Shown: piece after piece, positions 13,993-20,373 of the stretch
Layout: every line of letters begins with the position of its first letter
Numbering within the stretch: position 1 is the stretch's first letter
DNA from: UBA1195 sp045598025
GTDB lineage: Bacteria > Bacteroidota > Bacteroidia > Bacteroidales > WCHB1-69
Assembly: GCA_045598025.1 (NCBI GenBank)
Contig: JAZLLH010000001.1
Span: forward strand, 1 to 20,373
DNA: 20,373 nucleotides
Reading direction: 5' to 3'
Position numbers and translations under genes: made by a program
The notes under the pieces: model-generated
Database searches by the model: none
Seen by the model: the letters and a program-made list of their open reading frames with translations, nothing else
What the model was told of the DNA's origin: nothing

Positions 13993-16128
13993 ATGAGACC
14001 CGATTTTGACAACGTCGATATTAAAAAAATCGCTGAATCAAAGAGTTGCTGCTGCAAAGGAATGCAAAATCCTTCCTGGATGACAGCGGAACAGATTCCG
14101 GTAAAGGCCGTATACACTGCCGAAGATTTGGAAAATATGGAACATTTGAACTACGCAGCAGGGCTTCCGCCCTTTCTGCGCGGACCGTATTCTACCATGT
14201 ATGTGATGCGTCCCTGGACTGTGCGGCAGTATGCCGGTTTCTCCACTGCGGAGGAATCCAATGCTTTTTACCGCCGCAATCTGGCAGCCGGACAGAAAGG
14301 CCTTTCCATCGCCTTTGATTTGGCTACCCACAGAGGTTATGACAGTGACCATGAAAGAGTGGTCGGTGATGTGGGTAAAGCCGGTGTCGCCGTTGATTCC
14401 ATTTTGGACATGAAAATTCTGTTCGACCAGATTCCTTTGGACAAAATGTCCGTTTCCATGACCATGAACGGTGCCGTCATGCCTATTCTGGCTTTCTACA
14501 TCGTCGCTGCCGAAGAACAGGGTGTCCCGATGGAACAGTTGAGCGGTACCATACAGAACGATATCCTGAAGGAATTCATGGTGCGTAATACCTACATTTA
14601 TCCGCCGCTTCCTTCCATGAAAATCATTGCGGATATTTTTGAATTCACCTCCAAGAACATGCCGAAATTCAATTCCATCAGTATTTCCGGATACCATATG
14701 CAGGAAGCCGGAGCTACCGCTGACATTGAATTGGCCTATACCCTGGCCGATGGATTGGAATACCTCCGTGCCGGTGTGAACGCAGGCATGAGCATAGATA
14801 CCTTTGCTCCGCGTCTGTCCTTCTTCTGGGGCGTGGGCATGAATCATTTCATGGAAATCGCCAAAATGCGGGCAGCCCGTTTGCTGTGGGCCAAACTGGT
14901 CAAACAGTTCAATCCTCAGAACCCGAAATCCCTGGCTCTGCGTACGCACTGCCAGACTTCCGGATGGTCGCTGACCGAACAGGATCCCTTCAACAACGTG
15001 ACCCGCACCTGTATTGAAGCCATGGGCGCTGCTTTGGGACACACCCAGTCCCTGCACACCAACGCTTTGGACGAAGCCATCGCTCTGCCTACCGATTTTT
15101 CGGCCCGCATCGCCCGCAACACGCAAATCTACCTGCAGGAAGAAACCAACATCTGCAAGGTGGTCGATCCTTGGGCCGGTTCCTATTATATAGAAAGCCT
15201 GACACACGAAATTGCTCACAAGGCTTGGGGACACATTCAGGAAGTAGAAAAACTGGGCGGTATGGCCAAAGCCATAGAGACCGGTATTCCCAAAATGCGT
15301 ATTGAAGAAGCTGCGGCCCGCAAACAGGCCAAAATCGACTCCGGAGAAGATACTATTGTAGGTATCAACCGCTACAGACTTGATCATGAAGATCCTATTG
15401 AAACCCTTGAGGTGGATAACACCTTGGTCCGGGAAGCCCAGATCAAACGTCTGGCCGAACTTCGTGCCAATCGTGACAACGAGGCAGTGCAGGCCGCTCT
15501 GGATGCCATTACCGAATGCGCACACAGCGGAAAAGGCAATCTGCTGGAACTCTCCGTGGACGCTGCCAGAAAACGCGCCTCCCTGGGAGAGATTTCTATG
15601 GCCATGGAAAAAGAATTCGGCCGCTACAAAGCAAAAATCAATTTAATTTCAGGCGTGTACAGTTCAGAAACCAAAAACAACGAGAATTTCCGCAAAGCCG
15701 CTGCATTGGCCGACGAATTTGCGAACAAAGAAGGACGTCGGCCGCGTATCATGATTGCCAAGATGGGTCAGGACGGCCACGACCGCGGTGCCAAAGTGGT
15801 AGCCACCGGTTATGCCGACATCGGTTTTGATGTCGATATGGGTCCGCTTTTCCAGACACCGGCAGAAGCTGCCAAGCAGGCTGTGGAAAATGACGTGCAT
15901 ATTGTGGGCGTTTCCTCCCTCGCTGCAGGACACAAAACACTGGTGCCGCAGATTATTGAAGAACTCAAGAAACTGGGGCGTGAGGATATCATGGTGATTG
16001 TTGGCGGTGTCATTCCTCCGCAAGACTATGACTTCCTGTATAAAGCCGGAGCCGCTGCTATCTTCGGTCCGGGCTCCGTCATCAGTGACTGCGCCATCAT
16101 CATGTTGAATCTCCTGTTGGGAAAATAA
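13993..16128 (+). CDS. mutB: Methylmalonyl-CoA mutase, large (catalytic) subunit type
   Basis: 711 residues, full length for the catalytic subunit. Interconverts succinyl-CoA and (R)-methylmalonyl-CoA with adenosylcobalamin, feeding propionate formation or the reverse. The N-terminal TIM barrel starts with GLPPFLRGPYSTMY and contains SVSMTMNGAV, SGYHMQEAGA, RTHCQTSGWSLTEQDP and the HTNALDEA stretch. The C-terminal B12-binding domain has DGHDRG (594-599), with H596 as the cobalt ligand, and a GG-x-IP motif. Residues 19-21 are CCC in a poorly conserved N-terminus, which is unusual. The small subunit gene mutA, commonly next to mutB in Bacteroides, is not upstream: prfA lies there in the opposite direction. 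No meaB is adjacent. Ends with a terminator. Confidence 0.95.
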   Translation: MRPDFDNVDIKKIAESKSCCCKGMQNPSWMTAEQIPVKAVYTAEDLENMEHLNYAAGLPPFLRGPYSTMYVMRPWTVRQYAGFSTAEESNAFYRRNLAAGQKGLSIAFDLATHRGYDSDHERVVGDVGKAGVAVDSILDMKILFDQIPLDKMSVSMTMNGAVMPILAFYIVAAEEQGVPMEQLSGTIQNDILKEFMVRNTYIYPPLPSMKIIADIFEFTSKNMPKFNSISISGYHMQEAGATADIELAYTLADGLEYLRAGVNAGMSIDTFAPRLSFFWGVGMNHFMEIAKMRAARLLWAKLVKQFNPQNPKSLALRTHCQTSGWSLTEQDPFNNVTRTCIEAMGAALGHTQSLHTNALDEAIALPTDFSARIARNTQIYLQEETNICKVVDPWAGSYYIESLTHEIAHKAWGHIQEVEKLGGMAKAIETGIPKMRIEEAAARKQAKIDSGEDTIVGINRYRLDHEDPIETLEVDNTLVREAQIKRLAELRANRDNEAVQAALDAITECAHSGKGNLLELSVDAARKRASLGEISMAMEKEFGRYKAKINLISGVYSSETKNNENFRKAAALADEFANKEGRRPRIMIAKMGQDGHDRGAKVVATGYADIGFDVDMGPLFQTPAEAAKQAVENDVHIVGVSSLAAGHKTLVPQIIEELKKLGREDIMVIVGGVIPPQDYDFLYKAGAAAIFGPGSVISDCAIIMLNLLLGK

Positions 16129-16148
16129 AGAAAACAACGTATCCAAAC

Positions 16149-16179
16149 AAGCCTTTATCGGGATTCGGTAAAGGCTTTT
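16149..16179 (+). terminator. Rho-independent terminator after mutB, close ahead of panB
   Basis: AAGCCTTTA (16149-16157) pairs with TAAAGGCTT (16169-16177), a 9-bp stem with an 11-base loop, followed by a short TTTTA run. The panB start is only 17 bases further on. Confidence 0.75.
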
Positions 16180-16195
16180 ATAACATATAGGAACC

Positions 16196-17017
16196 ATGTC
16201 TGCAAGTGTATCACAAACCGCTGGTAAAATCACAACCCACGTGCTGCAACGCATGAAAAACAATCATGAGAAAATAGCCATGCTGACCGCCTACGATTAT
16301 TCAATGGCCGGTTTGGTGGAACAGGCCGGAATCGAAGTGATTCTGGTGGGAGATTCGGCCGCCAATGTCATGGCCGGTTACAAAACCACCCTGCCCATCA
16401 CTCTCGATCAGATGATCTATCATGCGACCTCGGTCGTCAAAGCGGTGGAAAAGCCCTTGGTCGTGGTTGACATGCCCTTCGGAACCTATCAGGGAAATTC
16501 CAAAGAAGCCCTGCATTCTGCTATCCGCATCATGAAAGAGTCGGGTGCGGATGCCATCAAGCTGGAAGGCGGCCGCGAAATCGTGGAAAGCATAGACCGC
16601 ATTCTCACCGCCGGTATTCCAGTAATGGGACATCTTGGCTTGACGCCCCAGTCAATCAATAAATTCGGAACTTATGTGGTTCGTGCCCAGGAGGAAGAAG
16701 AAGCTGAAAGACTGAAAGAAGATGCTCTGTTGCTGGAAAAAACAGGATGTTTTGCCGTAGTACTGGAAAAAATCCCCGCCGTTTTAGCAGCCGAGGTTAC
16801 CCATACGCTGCGGATTCCGACCATCGGTATCGGTGCCGGACACGAAACGGACGGACAGGTATTGGTGTTGCACGACATGTTGGGTATTACCCAGGAATTT
16901 TCGCCGCGTTACCTGCGCCGTTACCTCAATCTGAGTGAGGAAATCACCCGGGCCGTGCACCGTTACATTGAAGACGTAAAATCCGTCAATTTCCCCAACG
17001 AAAAAGAGCAGTACTAA
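16196..17017 (+). CDS. panB: 3-methyl-2-oxobutanoate hydroxymethyltransferase
   Basis: 273 residues, normal length. First step of pantothenate (coenzyme A) synthesis: transfers a hydroxymethyl group from methylenetetrahydrofolate to 2-oxoisovalerate in the cytosol. Family motifs: AMLTAYDYSMAGLVEQAG, LVGDSAANVMAGYKTTLPIT (metal-binding Asp), VVDMPFGTYQ, GADAIKLEGG, VMGHLGLTPQ and GIGAGHETDGQVLVLHD. A rare good ribosome site, AGGAA, stands five bases before the ATG. No TAnnTTTG box lies between the mutB terminator and the start, so transcription may depend on read-through. Confidence 0.96.
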   Translation: MSASVSQTAGKITTHVLQRMKNNHEKIAMLTAYDYSMAGLVEQAGIEVILVGDSAANVMAGYKTTLPITLDQMIYHATSVVKAVEKPLVVVDMPFGTYQGNSKEALHSAIRIMKESGADAIKLEGGREIVESIDRILTAGIPVMGHLGLTPQSINKFGTYVVRAQEEEEAERLKEDALLLEKTGCFAVVLEKIPAVLAAEVTHTLRIPTIGIGAGHETDGQVLVLHDMLGITQEFSPRYLRRYLNLSEEITRAVHRYIEDVKSVNFPNEKEQY

Positions 17018-17018
17018 T

Positions 17019-17036
17019 TCCGCAGAATGTTGCGGA
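17019..17036. terminator. Hairpin between convergent panB and terC
   Basis: TCCGCA and TGCGGA pair around a six-base loop just after the panB stop and two bases before the terC stop. Neither strand has a T-run, so termination from it is doubtful, but it is the only hairpin in this 21-base gap. Confidence 0.3.
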
Positions 17037-17038
17037 CG

Positions 17039-18094
17039 TTACTGTGCAATCTCCGCTTTGCGCGGGAAAAGCGTTGAAAACAACATGCTGAGTACCAACA
17101 CACCCAAAATCACCATCAAGGAGACAAGGGTTGAGATTTCGATATGCAGAAAGGTGTGCAGCAGCATTTTTACTCCGATGAAAATCAGCAGGCATCCTAA
17201 ACCGAACTTCAGCAGCCAGAATTTGTCCACCACATTGTTCAGCAGGAAAAAGAGCGAACGCAATCCCATGATGGCGAAAATGTTGGAGAAAAATACAATG
17301 TACGGATCCTGAGTGATGGAAAAAATGGCCGGAATGGAATCCACGGCGAAGATGATATCAGAAAATTCAATGACGAGCAACACGAGAAAGAGTGGCGTCA
17401 TATAGACTTTACCATCAATACGGGTAAAGAAATTGTGCCCTTCAAATTGCGGCGTAGCACGGAAGAAACGGGAAGCAAAGCGCACTACCGGATGTTTTTC
17501 CGTATCCACTTTTTCCTCCTTTTTTTCAAAAAACATTTTTCCTCCAGAGTAAATCAATACAGCTCCGAATACGGCCAATATCCAGGCGAACTTCTGTATC
17601 AGTGCAGCTGCGGCAAAAATAAAGGTAAAACGGAGTACGATGGCCCCGAGAATACCCCAGAACAGCACACGGTGATAATATTTTCTATCGATACCGAAAC
17701 TGATGAAAATCATAATCATCACAAAAATATTGTCGATAGACAGGGCCTGTTCTATGAAATACCCGCTCAAATACTCCATACCGAGGGTTTTTCGGTATAT
17801 CTTGAGGTTTTGAGCAAAGGTCATTCCCTCATCGTAGACATGGGTAGTGCTGTTGGGAAAATAGGTGACGTAGTAAGCCTTGAGGCTTTCGGCGTCGTGA
17901 ATGCCGTGAAACACGTCTCCTTTCAGAAAAACCACCAGACTGAACAGCATGGCCAAACCGAACCATATACCGACCCACAAGCCTGCTTCCTTCCAGCCGA
18001 TAACGTGGTCCTTTTTATGAAAAACGCCCAAATCCAAAGCCATCATCAGAGCGATGAAAAGCAGGAACAAACAAAATACGATAGTTTCGCCCAT
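17039..18094 (-). CDS. TerC/Alx-family integral membrane protein
   Basis: 351 residues with about nine hydrophobic segments, beginning GETIVFCLFLLFIALMMALDLGVFHKK. Two family acidic motifs in membrane segments are present: EQALSIDNIFVM and EFSDIIFAVDSIPA. Members include TerC (tellurite resistance) and Alx/MntX-like proteins exporting Mn2+; a metal-efflux or redox-linked role in the inner membrane is inferred from the family only. The start ATG GGC at 18094 is 25 bases beyond the tRNA operon terminator. There is no space for the yybP-ykoY manganese riboswitch that often precedes this family, and no TAnnTTTG box is seen. Confidence 0.92.
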   Translation of the reverse strand: MGETIVFCLFLLFIALMMALDLGVFHKKDHVIGWKEAGLWVGIWFGLAMLFSLVVFLKGDVFHGIHDAESLKAYYVTYFPNSTTHVYDEGMTFAQNLKIYRKTLGMEYLSGYFIEQALSIDNIFVMIMIFISFGIDRKYYHRVLFWGILGAIVLRFTFIFAAAALIQKFAWILAVFGAVLIYSGGKMFFEKKEEKVDTEKHPVVRFASRFFRATPQFEGHNFFTRIDGKVYMTPLFLVLLVIEFSDIIFAVDSIPAIFSITQDPYIVFFSNIFAIMGLRSLFFLLNNVVDKFWLLKFGLGCLLIFIGVKMLLHTFLHIEISTLVSLMVILGVLVLSMLFSTLFPRKAEIAQ

Positions 18095-18118
18095 AGGTAT
18101 CTTTTTAATAATTCATAC

Positions 18119-18149
18119 AAAAAAAGGCAGAATTCATCGTTCTGCCTTT
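18119..18149 (-). terminator. Strong terminator of the tRNA-Pro/tRNA-Arg operon
   Basis: On the minus strand AAAGGCAGAA - CGATGAA - TTCTGCCTTT gives a 10-bp stem (18123-18149) running into a total of seven T (to 18119). It starts seven bases past the tRNA-Arg discriminator base. Confidence 0.9.
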
Positions 18150-18155
18150 CCTTCG

Positions 18156-18229
18156 TGATCCCGGCGGGATTCAAACCCACAACCTTCTGATCCGTAGTCA
18201 GATGCTCTATTCAGTTGAGCCACGGGACC
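18156..18229 (-). tRNA. tRNA-Arg (anticodon ACG)
   Basis: 74 bases including discriminator A; CCA is not encoded. Acceptor stem GGTCCCG pairs with CGGGATC (one G-T pair). Anticodon stem TCTGA/TCAGA encloses loop CTACGGA, anticodon ACG (expected to become ICG, reading CGU/CGC/CGA). T-loop TTTGAAT with TTTGAATCCC is present. Second gene of the operon behind tRNA-Pro. Confidence 0.95.
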
Positions 18230-18248
18230 ATCTTTTTGTTTTAACGAG

Positions 18249-18322
18249 TCGGGGTGAAAAGACTCGAACTTTCGACCCCTTGCACCCCATGCAAGTGCGC
18301 TAGCCAACTGCGCCACACCCCG
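18249..18322 (-). tRNA. tRNA-Pro (anticodon GGG)
   Basis: 74 bases; CCA is not encoded. Acceptor CGGGGTG/CACCCCG is perfect with discriminator A. D-stem GCGC/GCGC. Anticodon stem CTTGC/GCAAG with loop ATGGGGT, anticodon GGG; the same A32/T38 loop occurs in E. coli tRNA-Pro(GGG). T-arm GAAAG-TTCGAGT-CTTTT has one wobble. First gene of the two-tRNA operon, 19 bases upstream of tRNA-Arg. Confidence 0.95.
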
Positions 18323-18337
18323 GTCTTTTAACGGATG

Positions 18338-18365
18338 CAAAAGTAGACAATTTCCCAATACGGAA
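18338..18365 (-). promoter_or_regulatory. Promoter of the tRNA-Pro/tRNA-Arg operon
   Basis: Minus-strand TACTTTTG (18345-18338) is the -7 box, 15 bases before the tRNA-Pro 5' end. No TTTG lies at -33. Upstream, TTCCGTATTGGGAA (18365-18352) is at the same distance as the related element in the GTPase promoter; the two 28-base segments agree at 24 positions. Confidence 0.6.
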
Positions 18366-18455
18366 TCATGTTTTTTGAAAAATATTTTAAAACTAACAAT
18401 CAATATATTACAAGAAATGACACCCGTTTTTTCAACTTTTACCGCTTCTCGAAAA

Positions 18456-19160
18456 TCATTTTTTCGAATCAAAAAGTTCTTTTTGGGCTTTTTGGTAGTC
18501 TTCCGGAATGCCGATATCAATGAAATAAGCATCGGATGCCAAGGTGTAGAAAGCCTGTTCCCGATAGTTTTTTTCCATGATGTCTTTTTCAAAAGAAAAG
18601 CGCTCCCCTACTCTGTATGTTTTGAAAATCTTTCGGGGCAACAGATAGATGCCTCCGTTGATATATCCGGGACCGGCACAATCGTTTTTTTCCACGAAAC
18701 AGACTACCCTACCCGTATCATCGGTCTCAACTTTTCCGTAGCGAGTGGTGTCCGTCACCTGACGCAGGGCCATCACCGGAGATTGCCACCGTTGGGCCAA
18801 ATCCGACAAGGCATCCAGATTGACACGGAAAAGCGTATCTCCGTTCAATACCAGGGTATACTCTGATTCCGTCTGTTGCAAAGCGTTCCAAATGCCGCCT
18901 CCTGTCCCTAAAGGCGTTGTTTCCTGAGCATAGGACAAGCGTATTGAACGATAATGCTCTCCGTAATAGGAAGCAATCACCTCGTGCTTGTATCCGGTAG
19001 ATAGTACTACGTGTGTATATTGAAAAGCTTCCAGTTCGTCCAAGACGAAGGACAGAAATGGCCGTCCGTTTACCGGAGCCATCGGCTTGGGCACTTCGCT
19101 CACTACCGATTGCAAACGGGTTCCGAATCCACCGGCCAATATAACTGCTTCCTTCTCCAT
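18456..19160 (-). CDS. hddC: Sugar-phosphate nucleotidyltransferase, probably D-glycero-alpha-D-manno-heptose-1-phosphate guanylyltransferase
   Basis: 234 residues, one nucleotidyltransferase (Rossmann) domain, cytosolic. Motifs: LAGGFGTRL (8-16) for the nucleotide phosphates, KPMAPV (from K25), TTPLGTGGGIW and LNGDTLF (metal Asp), then YINGGIYLLP. The gene lies three bases after gmhA, in one operon, which points to heptose activation and hence HddC (GDP-heptose) rather than a glucose- or mannose-1-phosphate transferase. The ADP-heptose route normally uses the HldE fusion, which this is not. The heptose kinase (hddA) and phosphatase (gmhB) are not in the window. The product could feed LPS, capsule or S-layer glycan. 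Specificity is inferred from context. Confidence 0.82.
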   Translation of the reverse strand: MEKEAVILAGGFGTRLQSVVSEVPKPMAPVNGRPFLSFVLDELEAFQYTHVVLSTGYKHEVIASYYGEHYRSIRLSYAQETTPLGTGGGIWNALQQTESEYTLVLNGDTLFRVNLDALSDLAQRWQSPVMALRQVTDTTRYGKVETDDTGRVVCFVEKNDCAGPGYINGGIYLLPRKIFKTYRVGERFSFEKDIMEKNYREQAFYTLASDAYFIDIGIPEDYQKAQKELFDSKK

Positions 19161-19163
19161 GGG

Positions 19164-19754
19164 CTATTTCTCCTTCGGGAATAGTGCAGATTCCACTAAT
19201 TCACACAAAATGTGTCCAATCAGAATATGGGATTCCTGAATACGGGGTGTATCTGTGGAAGGCACATTAAACAGCAGATCAGACATTTCCTTCATTTTTC
19301 CACCTGTCATTCCGGTAAAAGAAATTACCTGTATACCCATTTCCCGGCATACTTCGTAAGCGTTGAGAATGTTTCGGGAATTTCCGGAGGTGGAAAGTCC
19401 GATAAGTACATCGCCTTTGCGGGCGGTTCCGCGCAGCAGACGGGAAAATACGTATTCGTAACCGTAATCATTGCCGACAGCGGTCATATAGGACGTGTTG
19501 CAATGCAGTGCTTCTGCATTCAGAGGCGGTCGGTCGTAATAGAAACGACCGGAAAGCTCTGCTGCCAGATGTTGTGCATCGGCCGCACTGCCTCCGTTGC
19601 CGCAAAAATGGATTTTTCCTCCCTGACGGAGAGAACGCACCACCATATCGGTGGCCTGTTCCATACGGGTAACGAAAGTAGCATCTTCCAGGAGTTGCTG
19701 TTTGGCCGCCATACTTTCCCGTACGGCCTGTTGTATACGTTGACTGTTTTCCAT
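19164..19754 (-). CDS. gmhA: Sedoheptulose-7-phosphate (phosphoheptose) isomerase
   Basis: 196 residues, normal length, one SIS domain. Converts sedoheptulose 7-phosphate to D-glycero-D-manno-heptose 7-phosphate, the entry to LPS/capsule heptose, in the cytosol. Motifs: HFCGNGGSAADAQHLAAEL (from residue 49), DYGYEYVFSRLL, GLSTSGNSRNILNA and the C-terminal QESHILIGHILCELVE with the metal/catalytic Glu and His. First gene of the operon with hddC and behind its own -7 box. Confidence 0.94.
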   Translation of the reverse strand: MENSQRIQQAVRESMAAKQQLLEDATFVTRMEQATDMVVRSLRQGGKIHFCGNGGSAADAQHLAAELSGRFYYDRPPLNAEALHCNTSYMTAVGNDYGYEYVFSRLLRGTARKGDVLIGLSTSGNSRNILNAYEVCREMGIQVISFTGMTGGKMKEMSDLLFNVPSTDTPRIQESHILIGHILCELVESALFPKEK

Positions 19755-19795
19755 AAAGTTTATCTGTATTTAACTTCGTTTATCGGTTGAAAGTG

Positions 19796-19803
19796 CAAAA
19801 GTA
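19796..19803 (-). promoter_or_regulatory. gmhA-hddC promoter -7 box
   Basis: Minus-strand TACTTTTG followed by CA, 42 bases before the gmhA ATG and just beyond the stop of the upstream nuclease-like gene. The flank GACTACTTTTGCA is the same as at prfA. No TTTG lies at -33, and the TATT element of the other promoters is absent. Confidence 0.5.
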
Positions 19804-19811
19804 GTCATTTT

Positions 19812-20373
19812 TTACCTTATGACCCAGCGCTCAAGATTGCGCGTCTGCTTGTCGAAGTTGAGGCCGATGCGGATAACCTGCTGTCCGTTCATTTCAAACG
19901 GAAGGGCGTAGCCTTTGTCGCTGATCTGCGCCAAGGCTTCCTCCGCCGTACCGTCTAATTTGAACTCCATGACGTAACAGTATTGCTCCGTCTGCAGAAG
20001 CAGGTCGATGCGGCCACGGCTTGTGTGATACTCTGCCTTCACGTAGAAGCCCATCAGCTTGAACAGCAGCCATAACAGGTTCTGATAATGATTCTCCAGG
20101 TCGCGGATCAGCTCGTAGGGCGTATCCGCGAAAAGACTGCGCAGCCGTTGCAGGAAATCCTCCGTGCGGCCGGCTTCCACATCCGTCACAAAACGGCTGA
20201 TGTCGAAGGACGTACGGTGTTCCTCACGCTGTACGTAGCAGGGCATCAGGAAATGGATAAAGCCTTCCTCCACTTCTTTGTTCGGAAAGCCCAGGATATA
20301 TTTCTTGAAGCGGGCATCGTAGCCCTTGATGGTCAGGTAGCCGCTCTGGTAAATCACCGGAATGGGATTGGTG
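19812..20373 (-). CDS. AAA-ATPase-like/PD-(D/E)XK nuclease-superfamily protein, 5' part outside window
   Basis: The frame runs through the window end without a start; the GTG at 20357 is internal, because the residues before it (TNPIP) and after it (VIYQSGYLTIKGYD) form a continuous family motif. What is seen is the C-terminal PD-(D/E)XK domain: GRIDLLLQ (Asp) and YVMEFKLDG (Glu-x-Lys) supply the active-site residues, followed by EEALAQISDKGYA, a typical second motif. Such domains end the AAA-ATPase_like (DUF1703) proteins found in many copies in Bacteroidetes genomes. Their role is not established; a mobile or defence function has been suggested only by the nuclease fold. Confidence 0.88.
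   Translation of the reverse strand, partial: TNPIPVIYQSGYLTIKGYDARFKKYILGFPNKEVEEGFIHFLMPCYVQREEHRTSFDISRFVTDVEAGRTEDFLQRLRSLFADTPYELIRDLENHYQNLLWLLFKLMGFYVKAEYHTSRGRIDLLLQTEQYCYVMEFKLDGTAEEALAQISDKGYALPFEMNGQQVIRIGLNFDKQTRNLERWVIR

Noticed and set aside
14038..15525. 495-residue open frame on the minus strand
   Set aside because: Shadow of mutB; the plus-strand frame is a full, well-conserved enzyme.
18095..18155. Possible yybP-ykoY manganese riboswitch before terC
   Set aside because: Only the tRNA terminator and 25 bases are present, too short and without the aptamer.
18449..18467. Hairpin TCGAAAA/TTTTCGA over the hddC stop codon as a terminator
   Set aside because: AT-rich seven-pair stem without a following T-run on the minus strand.
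18134..18592. Apparent 152-residue minus-strand protein containing GVAQLASALAWGARGRKFES and PVAQLNRASDYGSEGCGFES
   Set aside because: It is the translation of tRNA-Pro and tRNA-Arg; such VAQL-type peptides are a well-known false annotation over tRNA genes.
19812..20373. PD-(D/E)XK gene considered as part of a defence island
   Set aside because: Only one partial gene of a very common Bacteroidetes family is seen, with housekeeping genes beside it.

Overview
The window reads as core chromosome of a member of the Bacteroidales (Bacteroides/Parabacteroides/Odoribacter-like; genus not resolvable by eye). The main evidence is: repeated promoter boxes of the Bacteroidetes type TAnnTTTG; few Shine-Dalgarno sites; a Bacteroidetes-type LptD outer-membrane protein; BspA-like leucine-rich repeats; a lipoprotein with a PepSY-like fold; a methylmalonyl-CoA mutase; and an AAA-ATPase/PD-(D/E)XK gene of the kind abundant in this phylum. 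Almost everything is coding. No phage, insertion sequence, CRISPR array or obvious defence island is visible.

Layout. 1-1226 (-): histidine-rich COG0523 metal-chaperone GTPase, cut by the window start. 1300-3332 (-): an AT-rich BspA-LRR/Sel1 protein below a small PepSY-like lipoprotein. 3362-5629 (-): operon arcC, a 65-residue membrane protein, ornithine carbamoyltransferase, then a strong terminator. 5667-6917 (-) and 6977-9490 (+): a divergent envelope pair, N-acetylmuramoyl-L-alanine amidase and LptD, sharing a control region with a perfect 16-bp palindrome. 9541-11487 (+): secreted GH28-like beta-helix enzyme ending in a partial second helix. 11472-11573 (-): a short open stretch resembling a broken helix-turn-helix gene. 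11655-13853 (-): prfA then ribD, close-packed. 13950-17017 (+): methylmalonyl-CoA mutase, terminator, panB. 17039-18094 (-): TerC-family membrane protein. 18119-18345 (-): tRNA-Pro(GGG), tRNA-Arg(ACG), terminator. 18456-19803 (-): gmhA and hddC for nucleotide-activated heptose. 19812-20373 (-): 3' part of a PD-(D/E)XK/AAA-ATPase-like gene, cut by the window end.

How the genes work together. The envelope theme is strong: peptidoglycan amidase, LPS transport to the outer leaflet, and heptose sugar activation. The arcC/OTC pair can turn citrulline and phosphate into ornithine, carbamoyl phosphate and then ATP, although no arginine deiminase is present here. The mutase, panB and ribD belong to the B12-dependent succinate/propionate route and to coenzyme A and flavin synthesis.

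No clearly new multi-gene system was found. The most unusual signals are regulatory. A motif is shared at a fixed distance from the -7 box of several promoters; the GTPase and tRNA promoters are 24/28 identical. Palindromes lie in the amidase/LptD and arcC control regions. The end of ribD and the end of the GH28 gene also look rearranged.
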